Shown piece by piece: positions 5,970-12,447 of a stretch of 19,096 nucleotides of DNA. The translations under genes and the position numbers were made by a program. The first letter of the stretch is position 1, and each line of letters starts with the position of its first letter. This DNA is from an uncultured Rhodospirillaceae bacterium (GTDB lineage: Bacteria > Pseudomonadota > Alphaproteobacteria > RF32 > CAG-239). The notes under the pieces were generated by a model. It searched no databases. It was not told where the DNA came from and saw only the letters and a list, made by a program, of their open reading frames with translations. The stretch lies in contig OMQZ01000056.1 in the NCBI GenBank assembly GCA_900313355.1, forward strand, positions 1-19,096. Reading direction: 5' to 3'.

Positions 5970-7616
5970 TTATGAGTTTGTTTCTGTTTTTTTGGATTTT
6001 GGAAACTTCAATTCAAAAATCGTTCCCTGTTTTAAAATGCTTGAAACAGAAATTGTGCCTTTGTACTTTTCGACCAATGATTTCACAATGGCTAATCCAA
6101 GGCCCGTCCCTTGCTGTTTTGCGCTTTGTCCGCCCGAATAAAACGGATCAAAGATATGCGGCAATTTTTCTTTTTCAATTCCTATACCCGTATCCTTAAC
6201 CTTAATGATAACATCATTTCTGTCTTTGTCTGTCGTTATCGTCAAAGAACCTCCCGAAGGCATTGCTTTGATTGCATTTTGCGCCAAATTTAAAATAATC
6301 ATTTTAAAATCGGCCTGATTTCCTAAAATATTGTTGTCTGCGTTGGAAAACTGCGAACTGATGACTATTCCGTTTCTTTTAGCCTCATAATCAAGCAGCG
6401 ACAAAACCTCACTGATACTTGTTCTGACATCAAAAACCTCCTGCGCTTCCGGATTGTTCTTTGCCAATCTTAAAAGTCTTTCCGGAATGCCGATTGTTGA
6501 TAAAATTTGGTCATATATCAATTTAATGTATTTTTCGCTCTCAATTTCAGATATTGAGGTATTTGTTTTTCGGTCCATCATATTTTCCAAAATCATGCGG
6601 ATGGAGCCTAAATTATTTTTCATTTCATGTGCAACAGATGTCGACAAGAAACCAAGAGAAGAAATTTTTTGTTGATGCGAAAAACGCACATCATCACTCA
6701 AGTCTCGGATTGATTCAATAATATAAAAATCATTTTTTTCTTTATCTACGACTCGCAAAGGAGCCGCATTGACCGACAAGGGACGCCCGTCAAAATTTTG
6801 GACCATATTGATGTTATGGGACTTGGAATTTTTAATTTCTTGCAGTGGACAAGTAAACATGCCATGAGGGCAAGGTTTTTCATGACCGTATGCCTGAAAA
6901 CATTTTTTGGTGTGTCCTTTCGGGTTGAACTGTTTTATATATGCTTTATTTGAGAGTAAGATATTATAATCACGGTCAATAACGCGAATGCCATCCGGTA
7001 TGGTATCAATTAAAAGTTGTAAAAACAATTCTGAGTTTTTAATCTTCGTGATGTTATTTTCGATGCTGTCAATCATGGTGTTAAAGGTGCTGGCAAGGGT
7101 ATCTATCTCGTCAAAAAATATTTGCTTTTTATCAACAGATATGCGGTGAGAAAAATTTCCCTCCGATACCAATTTCGTCGCATCCGATAACTTGTTAATC
7201 GGGCCGATAACCCATCGCTGCAATACAAATCCTAAGCAAAAAATTGAAAACAATGATAACAGCGAGCTTATGCCGATAATTTTCATACCTGCCAAAAATG
7301 CTTGGGATTGTTCATTGAAGTTTTTTTGTAATTCATCATTTATTTTTAATTCATATGTCAGCTCTTCCTGTTTATCGGAAAGATTTGTATTCAACTTTGG
7401 GGAAATCTTAACATGTACTTTATTTAATTCACGCTGCAAAGTAATATTTTCATGTAACAAGTTCATCACATATTGATTTCGTTTTGAAAGGGCTGTGTGG
7501 TCCTCAGAATATTTTTCCGCATAGATTAATGTGAACATTGTTAAAAACAAAGTCGCCATAAACACAAACAGCGCAAAGACCGTGTAAAAAATTTTTTTCT
7601 TCAAACTAAAATACAT
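5970..7616 (-). CDS. Membrane sensor histidine kinase with HAMP and Cys-containing PAS domains
   Basis: 548 residues. Membrane segments at about 10-33 and 110-133 flank an extracytoplasmic, largely helical sensor region. A HAMP domain follows (about 134-190), then a PAS domain (about 195-308), then the kinase core. H330 lies in the HisKA H-box SVAHEMKNNLGSIR. The ATP-binding domain has the N-box NLAQNAIKAM (443-452), G1 DTGIGI (475-480), F-box FDPFYSGG (489-496) and G2 GTGLGLA (503-509), so the enzyme looks active. The PAS domain carries C239, C249 and C256 with H245 and H251, an arrangement that could bind a metal or sense redox state. No response regulator is encoded nearby, so its partner is elsewhere. 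It is the last gene of the murJ operon, starting 2 bases after the previous stop; its Shine-Dalgarno (GGGGA) lies inside that gene's end. Signal unknown. Confidence 0.92.
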   Translation of the reverse strand: MYFSLKKKIFYTVFALFVFMATLFLTMFTLIYAEKYSEDHTALSKRNQYVMNLLHENITLQRELNKVHVKISPKLNTNLSDKQEELTYELKINDELQKNFNEQSQAFLAGMKIIGISSLLSLFSIFCLGFVLQRWVIGPINKLSDATKLVSEGNFSHRISVDKKQIFFDEIDTLASTFNTMIDSIENNITKIKNSELFLQLLIDTIPDGIRVIDRDYNILLSNKAYIKQFNPKGHTKKCFQAYGHEKPCPHGMFTCPLQEIKNSKSHNINMVQNFDGRPLSVNAAPLRVVDKEKNDFYIIESIRDLSDDVRFSHQQKISSLGFLSTSVAHEMKNNLGSIRMILENMMDRKTNTSISEIESEKYIKLIYDQILSTIGIPERLLRLAKNNPEAQEVFDVRTSISEVLSLLDYEAKRNGIVISSQFSNADNNILGNQADFKMIILNLAQNAIKAMPSGGSLTITTDKDRNDVIIKVKDTGIGIEKEKLPHIFDPFYSGGQSAKQQGTGLGLAIVKSLVEKYKGTISVSSILKQGTIFELKFPKSKKTETNS

Positions 7617-7618
7617 TC

Positions 7619-8524
7619 TTATTCCCCAAGTTTATATTGTCCTTCTAATGTTGCTTCGTCTATGTTATAGAGTTTATAGTATGTTAATGTGTAATCAAGC
7701 AAACCCGCAAAATTTTGCAAATCACTGTCAAGGATCATCCCCCAATCCATTCTTTTTCCATATAAGGGCATGTGTTCGACCTTTTGACGAAACATTGCAC
7801 GAACATCTCGAAACATTTGGTAATTAACGTTGCTGTTTATTTTTAATGCATAATCCCGAATCGAAGATTCAAGAGAAGGATAAATTTTGTATTTATAGCC
7901 GTCTTCTTTATCTTCAATCGGCTCTAGCCCCTCTTCTTCAAACCAAACTTTTATTTTATATAAATTGTTGGCTTGGACTGCTATTCGCGAAGTTCCCCAA
8001 TCGGTGTATATCGCCGCTGAAGCAAGCATAATAGAAGGCGGGATGATATCAATTCTCTTTTCGAGCTCTGTTAAAAGCCTGATATATTTGCGCGTATCTT
8101 TATAGGGAGTCACGACATCGTATTTTTCCGCTAATTTATCAATATAATATCTATCCGCTTTATCAAAATCTTTGTTCTGTTCAAAATCATATTTTAATGC
8201 ATCTAAAGTTTCTCTTTCATCTAAGATTTCTTCATTTATTTTTAATATCAGCGGAATTAGGATTTTCATAAATATTCTGTTGCGTTCCGTTTTATCTTTT
8301 TGCAAAGCAAAATCATGGGGAATGTTTTTTAAGAAAATGCGCGGATATTCATTTCCGGGTGGATTTATATATGAATCATAATACAGTTCATCAAACATTT
8401 GTATTAAATTTTTAGTATCATAATCAACAAGATAAATCCCTGTATTGTCAACAAAATATTGTTCTTGAGCACTAAAAACTTTGAATGCAAACAATGTAAA
8501 AAATATGAGGGATTTTTTAAACAT
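7619..8524 (-). CDS. Bax-like glucosaminidase-fold protein with substituted catalytic glutamate
   Basis: 301 residues with a signal peptide (cleavage likely after A19). The N-terminal block FLKNIPHDFA followed by LIPLILKINEEILDERETL is typical of the Bax family (COG2992). Residues 160-245 match the GH73-type glucosaminidase domain: IPPSIMLASAAIYTDWGTSR, NNLYKIKVWFEEEG, and a downstream SLESSIRDYALKIN block. Family members normally read A-x-E-S-x-W-G at the start of this domain, with Glu as the catalytic acid. Here the sequence is AIYTDWG, placing Tyr173 at that position, and the codon (TAC) is clear. The protein may be a peptidoglycan-binding pseudoenzyme, or may use another residue such as D175. 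It is presumably periplasmic. It starts 2 bases after the NifU-like stop, with its Shine-Dalgarno (AAAGGGAAG) inside that gene. Confidence 0.8.
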   Translation of the reverse strand: MFKKSLIFFTLFAFKVFSAQEQYFVDNTGIYLVDYDTKNLIQMFDELYYDSYINPPGNEYPRIFLKNIPHDFALQKDKTERNRIFMKILIPLILKINEEILDERETLDALKYDFEQNKDFDKADRYYIDKLAEKYDVVTPYKDTRKYIRLLTELEKRIDIIPPSIMLASAAIYTDWGTSRIAVQANNLYKIKVWFEEEGLEPIEDKEDGYKYKIYPSLESSIRDYALKINSNVNYQMFRDVRAMFRQKVEHMPLYGKRMDWGMILDSDLQNFAGLLDYTLTYYKLYNIDEATLEGQYKLGE

Positions 8525-8526
8525 AT

Positions 8527-9048
8527 CTAGTCTTCCCTTTTAATCTGATTGACATCTTTAATATATTTTTTGATTGTCGTTTCAACCGCATTTTGAAAGG
8601 TTTGAGCAGCATGAGGACATCCGTGACACCTTCCGTTTAGTTTAACCGATAAAACGCCGTTTTCCAATTTGATAAGCTCTATATTACCTCCGTCTCTTTG
8701 CAAATACGGGCGAATCTTTGATTCAGTCAACGCCTCGATTTGTTTTAAAACCTTTTCTTTTTGGGGTTCAAAATGGCGGAACCATTCAAAGTCGGCATCA
8801 ACCAATTCTGCCATGATTTGAGGGCTCAACGATGGCCAGTCCCCTCCTTCCTCTTTTTTTACAAAAAGCATATCAGGCAACAAAAGAACTTCTTCTATCT
8901 GCCCGATTTTGAAAATATTTTCCATCAAAGGAGATAATTTTTTATCATTTTTATGTGCATATTCTGCTTGATATTGTGCCAGCAGCGGGGCGGAAAAATA
9001 AAAATTACGAACATTCGGATTTAAGGTTTCTTCAATTTCAATCAGCAT
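8527..9048 (-). CDS. NifU-family Fe-S cluster scaffold protein (Nfu type)
   Basis: 173 residues. The N-terminal part (MLIEIEETLNPNVRNFYFS) matches the Nfu N-terminal domain, whose members begin with a T/E-x-x-PNP-like strand. The C-terminal part (about 100-168) is a NifU domain: IRPYLQRDGGNIELI followed by the cluster-ligand motif C141-H-G-C144-P in NGRCHGCPHAAQ. Such proteins bind and hand over a Fe4S4 cluster between dimer subunits to target enzymes in the cytosol. Length is as expected for alphaproteobacterial Nfu proteins. The ATG overlaps the end of the DUF2333-type gene by 11 bases, with AGGAA upstream. No other Fe-S biogenesis gene lies in the window, so its place in an envelope-centred operon is unexplained. 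Confidence 0.9.
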   Translation of the reverse strand: MLIEIEETLNPNVRNFYFSAPLLAQYQAEYAHKNDKKLSPLMENIFKIGQIEEVLLLPDMLFVKKEEGGDWPSLSPQIMAELVDADFEWFRHFEPQKEKVLKQIEALTESKIRPYLQRDGGNIELIKLENGVLSVKLNGRCHGCPHAAQTFQNAVETTIKKYIKDVNQIKRED

Positions 9049-9925
9049 TTTTTAATTCCTCTATTTGACGGTTTAATTCCGTTCTGGCTTTGAGCGTAAA
9101 ATAGGCAAGCGTTAAGAGATGATTTGGGGTTGTTGTGCTGTTTATTTTTCCATTACGAACGAATAATGGTTTCATATCAAGCCCTTGTTTTAGCGGTCTT
9201 AAAACAGATGACGAATCGAACATTAAATCTTTTTGGGCTGATTTTAGAAGCAGAAAATCTGCATATAAATTCCCTTGAGCCCAGAAAAACACATTGTCTG
9301 CTTTTAACGTTCTTCTTAGGTCAATATTTTTTTGGAGTTTTTGTTCTACCAAACCCATATTTTTTTCAACTGCTGACAAGACCTGATATATGACTTTTTT
9401 TTCAACAACGGCTGTTTCATTAAATTTAAGCAAACTGCGGCGTGCTTTTCGATATTGAGCCACCGATGACGGCTCTATCTTAAAATCTTTTGTTTTGGAA
9501 AAAAGCCACACATTTGCCGGATAGTGCAACAGCGACGAAGCCTTTTTGATTTCTGTGTCGCTTATGGATTTTGAAACAAAATCAATTGTATTTGCCAAGC
9601 TTTCTATTATTCCTTTTTGATAAGACGGCATATTGTCTAAAACAGAGGCAGGAAAGAAAAACGGCAAATTCGGCGTGAACATATGATCATCTATTTCACG
9701 TTTGATTAAATCAGCTGATGTTTGTATGAAAGCATAGCCTTTATATTCTTTTAGAGATTCAAAATTGATGTCTTTATCAATTTTTTCAACCGTCAGACTT
9801 CCGATGAAATAATAGAGAATAATCAAACAGGGCCCGATGATTGCAACTGATTTCCAAGACGTTTTAAGAAAGTGTGCAATATCTAATATTGTTTTTTTTA
9901 TGTTTTCAGATGTTCTAGCCTGCAT
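9038..9925 (-). CDS. DUF2333-type inner-membrane protein
   Basis: 295 residues with one membrane segment at about 25-44 after a short cytoplasmic start, leaving the rest probably periplasmic. The blocks LPFFFPASVLDNMPSYQKGI (88-106), NVWLFS and an Arg/Lys-rich QYRKARRSLLKFN helix match my memory of the DUF2333 family found in Proteobacteria, which has no established function. A C-terminal segment (HLLTLAYFTLKARTELNRQI) is also conserved-looking. It sits between murJ and the NifU-like gene, overlapping both by 11 bases. Its start codon is inside murJ, with AAGGA upstream, so its translation is coupled to murJ. Conserved coupling to the lipid II flippase would suggest an envelope role, which is inference. 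Confidence 0.75.
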   Translation of the reverse strand: MQARTSENIKKTILDIAHFLKTSWKSVAIIGPCLIILYYFIGSLTVEKIDKDINFESLKEYKGYAFIQTSADLIKREIDDHMFTPNLPFFFPASVLDNMPSYQKGIIESLANTIDFVSKSISDTEIKKASSLLHYPANVWLFSKTKDFKIEPSSVAQYRKARRSLLKFNETAVVEKKVIYQVLSAVEKNMGLVEQKLQKNIDLRRTLKADNVFFWAQGNLYADFLLLKSAQKDLMFDSSSVLRPLKQGLDMKPLFVRNGKINSTTTPNHLLTLAYFTLKARTELNRQIEELKNAD

Positions 9926-11504
9926 TGCTCGTTTTCCTTCTTTTTACAAAAGTTCTTACAAGCTCTTTGATGTCCAGAACACGCATTGCAAATGCATATA
10001 CGAAAAAGCAAACAAGCCCCGAAGCACCTAAAAAGCTGAAAATGCAGAGTTTAACGAGAAAGTGATATCTTAAATATCCGTCGCATATTGTGTTTATGCC
10101 TTGCTCTATTGCTAAAACAGATATGCCCATCAATATCGCGGCACAAGAAATCTTTATGATTTTGAGCATAAGTGTTTTTGAAAAACTCCAAAATCCCCTC
10201 TTTTTCAGCCCGTATATATATTGCGCTAAAGAAACAAATGCCGCAATCGTTGTGGCAGACGCAATGCCGACATGACCAAACGGGATCATCAATATGAGAT
10301 TAAAGCTGAAATTGACGGCAAAAACGACTGCGCTGAATTTGACGGGAGTGACGGTATCGCCACGAGCAAAAAAGTTTGGCATTAAGGCTTTGACCAACAC
10401 ATAACAAGGAAGGCCTATGGCATAAGCAATTAACGCATATGAAGTTTTTAACGTATCTGCCGAAGAGAACTTTCCGTGTTCAAATAAAATATTAATCATC
10501 GGACGGGCCAAAACAATCATCAAGACAGCCGCCGGAATGGATAAGAGCGCAGCATATTCGACTGCTTTGTCCTGTGTTTGTTTGCTTTCGGTTATATTTT
10601 GAGCTTTTAATTGCTTTGATAAAATGGGCAATAGTGCCACACTGATTGCCGCCCCGACAACACCAAGGGGCAATTGTTGCAAGCGGTTTGCATAATAAAG
10701 CCACGAAATTGCGCCCGTCCCTACAAGTGAAACCAAAATCGTGTCAACGACCATGTTGATCTGGTAAATACCGGCACCGACAACGCCGGGGGCAATGCGC
10801 TTGAAAAGTGTTTTTATTTCATCTTTTTGCATAATTTTTTTGATGTGAACATATGGCCTGATTTTGACATCTATTTTATCAAGTGCGTATTTCAGCCATA
10901 AAATTTCCAAAATTCCGGCAAGCGTAATTGCCGAGGCAAAGCCATAGGCCGGAGAAGGCATAAACGGAACCAAGACAAACGCTGAAACAATCATTGTCAA
11001 ATTTAAGATAATCGGGGCTGTCGCCGGCATCGCAAATTTTTCAAACGAATTTAATATCCCCGCTTGGAAAGACACAATCGAAATAAAGAGCAAAAACGGA
11101 AATGTTATTCGACATAAATTCGTCGCCAGCTCTATTTTTCCGGCATCACCCGCAAAACCGGGGGCTAAGACCTGAACAACATAAGGCATAAAAATTTCAA
11201 ACAAAAGGACGAACAACAGCAAAAAGAAAAATAATATCGATACCGCTTGAGAGGCGAAAAACATTGATTTTTTCTTGCCGTCGCTCACAAGTTTTTGGGA
11301 AAACATCGGTACAAAAGCCGCCGTAAATGCGCCTTCTGCAAAAAGGCTGCGAAATAAGTTTGGCAATTTGAATGACACAAAAAACGCATCAGAAGCCATG
11401 CCTGCGCCCAAAAAATTAGCCAAAGCCATATCCCGAACAAAGCCCGTCACACGGCTGATTAATGTAAAACCTCCAAAGGTGGCTATCGATTTAAATAATG
11501 ACAT
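9915..11504 (-). CDS. murJ: Lipid II flippase MurJ
   Basis: 529 residues with about 14 membrane helices, the normal MurJ size. It moves lipid II, the undecaprenyl-linked peptidoglycan precursor, across the inner membrane. The N-terminus is highly conserved: SRVTGFVRD contains R18 and R24, DAFFVSFKLPNLFRSLFAEGAF contains D39 and R52, and YYANRLQQLPLG carries an Arg (274) that corresponds to the essential R270 of the E. coli protein. All the key charged cavity residues are therefore present. The ATG at 11504 has only a short GGAA-like ribosome site. It is the first gene of a five-gene minus-strand operon whose other members start within 2 bases of, or overlap, each preceding stop. The divergent 90-residue protein gene lies upstream. 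Confidence 0.97.
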   Translation of the reverse strand: MSLFKSIATFGGFTLISRVTGFVRDMALANFLGAGMASDAFFVSFKLPNLFRSLFAEGAFTAAFVPMFSQKLVSDGKKKSMFFASQAVSILFFFLLLFVLLFEIFMPYVVQVLAPGFAGDAGKIELATNLCRITFPFLLFISIVSFQAGILNSFEKFAMPATAPIILNLTMIVSAFVLVPFMPSPAYGFASAITLAGILEILWLKYALDKIDVKIRPYVHIKKIMQKDEIKTLFKRIAPGVVGAGIYQINMVVDTILVSLVGTGAISWLYYANRLQQLPLGVVGAAISVALLPILSKQLKAQNITESKQTQDKAVEYAALLSIPAAVLMIVLARPMINILFEHGKFSSADTLKTSYALIAYAIGLPCYVLVKALMPNFFARGDTVTPVKFSAVVFAVNFSFNLILMIPFGHVGIASATTIAAFVSLAQYIYGLKKRGFWSFSKTLMLKIIKISCAAILMGISVLAIEQGINTICDGYLRYHFLVKLCIFSFLGASGLVCFFVYAFAMRVLDIKELVRTFVKRRKTSNAG

Positions 11505-11536
11505 TTTTCATTCCGTTATTCTCATTTTGGCCTTAT

Positions 11537-11563
11537 TTTATACAAAATAACTTCGTTTTGCAC
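11537..11563 (-). promoter_or_regulatory. Possible murJ operon promoter
   Basis: On the minus strand GTGCAA (11563-11558) and TATAAA (11542-11537) are 15 bases apart, about 35-60 bases before the murJ ATG. The -10-like element is good. The -35 is weak and the spacing short, although GTGCAA resembles the TTGCAA seen before infA and rimP. Confidence 0.35.
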
Positions 11564-11601
11564 TATTTAAAAAAAACTTTTACACGGATAAAAAAAAAGA
11601 C

Positions 11602-11630
11602 TTGACAAAACATTTTTTATATGCTAAATT
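11602..11630 (+). promoter_or_regulatory. Strong sigma-70-type promoter of the 90-residue protein gene
   Basis: A perfect TTGACA (11602-11607) is followed after 17 bases by TAAATT (11625-11630). A TG (11622-11623) immediately upstream makes an extended -10. Transcription should start near 11637, so the longer reading frame beginning at 11602 cannot be the translated one, and the ATG at 11665 is supported. This is the best match to consensus in the window. Confidence 0.7.
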
Positions 11631-11664
11631 TAGACAAAATAAAGCAGTTTTAGGAATAAAAACA

Positions 11665-11937
11665 ATGAAAAAAACTATGGAATTACTGAAGAAAGCTCAA
11701 GAACGCTCAACAATTGCGTCCGGACATTTATCCGATAAAGATATTTCTTCCGAGCAACAAAAGAAAATGAACGATTTTCGTTCAAACAACAAGCTTTCTG
11801 CTCACATCTCAAAGAAATTTAAGGAATTAGCTTCCGGTCAGAGCAAAGACGCTTCTCAAAGTGTTATTGATCGTATTGAGAAAAATCATGCAATGGTTCG
11901 TAATGCTTTGAAAAATATGAAAAATATTTCTCGTTAA
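11665..11937 (+). CDS. Small basic protein of unknown function
   Basis: 90 residues beginning MKKTMELLKKAQERSTIASG. The start at 11665 was chosen because AGGA lies 9 bases upstream and the promoter overlaps the longer frame. The product is hydrophilic, Lys/Ser/Asn-rich and probably mostly helical, with a net positive charge. It has no Cys, Trp, signal peptide or membrane segment. The middle (SSEQQKKMNDFRSNNKLSAH) and the C-terminal helix (VIDRIEKNHAMVRNALKNMK) look like two helical units, which could suit nucleic-acid or protein binding, but I recognise no family. It is monocistronic between a near-consensus promoter and a strong terminator, suggesting high expression. It is divergent from murJ. 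Confidence 0.8.
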   Translation: MKKTMELLKKAQERSTIASGHLSDKDISSEQQKKMNDFRSNNKLSAHISKKFKELASGQSKDASQSVIDRIEKNHAMVRNALKNMKNISR

Positions 11938-11974
11938 GATAAAATAAGAGTTTTTTCATCTCCTCCTCCTAAAG

Positions 11975-12001
11975 GACCGTCCGCAAGGGCGGTCTTTTTT
12001 T
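11975..12001 (+). terminator. Rho-independent terminator of the 90-residue protein gene
   Basis: GACCGTCC (11975-11982) and GGGCGGTC (11987-11994) form an 8-pair GC-rich stem with one G-U pair and a GCAA tetraloop, followed by seven T. It lies about 40 bases after the stop codon and is a textbook intrinsic terminator. A pyrimidine-rich TCTCCTCCTCCT stretch precedes it. Confidence 0.95.
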
Positions 12002-12005
12002 AGCT

Positions 12006-12039
12006 TAAAAAGAAGAACCATCTTTCGATGGTCCTTCTT
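12006..12039 (-). terminator. Rho-independent terminator after rbfA
   Basis: On the minus strand AAGAAGGACCATC and GATGGTTCTTCTT form a 13-pair stem with one G-U pair, capped by GAAA and followed by a T run. It starts immediately after the rbfA stop codon at 12041 and closes the nus operon. It lies a few bases from the terminator of the convergent small gene, giving two back-to-back terminators. Confidence 0.93.
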
Positions 12040-12040
12040 T

Positions 12041-12436
12041 CTATTCTTCAGGTTCTGTCTTTTTCAAATCTTGTGCAACTTTCGGATGACGAAGAAGTTT
12101 TTCTATGCGATCAACTTCGGCAAAAGTATCATCTGCCCTAAAGGTAATATCAGGGGTGTATCTGAGCTGCAATTTTGAAGCGATTTGTTTTTTAAAAACG
12201 CCTTTTTCAGCATTGAGCATTTCAAGCACCAAGCCTAAATTTTTGCCGTTTAAGGTCATAACATAGGCCGTCACATATTTTAAATCAGGCGAAACTCTAA
12301 CTTCAGTTAGCGTAATGAATGCGCTTCGGATTTCTTCAGAGCGCATATCGCCTCTTTCCAAAACAGACGTAATGACACGTTTAATCTCTTGAGCAACCCT
12401 GAGCTGTCTTTGAGAAGGCTCTTTATTTTCTGCCAT
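12041..12436 (-). CDS. rbfA: Ribosome-binding factor A
   Basis: 131 residues, the normal size. It is a single KH-like domain with the family blocks RQLRVAQEIKRVITSVLERGD near the N-terminus, VRVSPDLKYVTAYV in the middle, and LQLRYTPDITFRADDTF followed by the helix VDRIEKLL. RbfA binds the 30S subunit and helps mature the 5' end of 16S rRNA, notably in the cold. It is the last gene of the operon. Its Shine-Dalgarno GGAG overlaps the infB stop codon (TAGGAG), so translation is coupled to IF-2. A strong terminator follows directly, so truB and rpsO, often next in other bacteria, are not part of this unit. Confidence 0.96.
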   Translation of the reverse strand: MAENKEPSQRQLRVAQEIKRVITSVLERGDMRSEEIRSAFITLTEVRVSPDLKYVTAYVMTLNGKNLGLVLEMLNAEKGVFKKQIASKLQLRYTPDITFRADDTFAEVDRIEKLLRHPKVAQDLKKTEPEE

Positions 12437-12447
12437 ATGATAATCTC

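Noticed and set aside
11602..11664. N-terminal extension of the 90-residue protein
   Set aside because: The extension begins on the -35 element of a near-consensus promoter and lacks a ribosome site. The ATG at 11665 has one.
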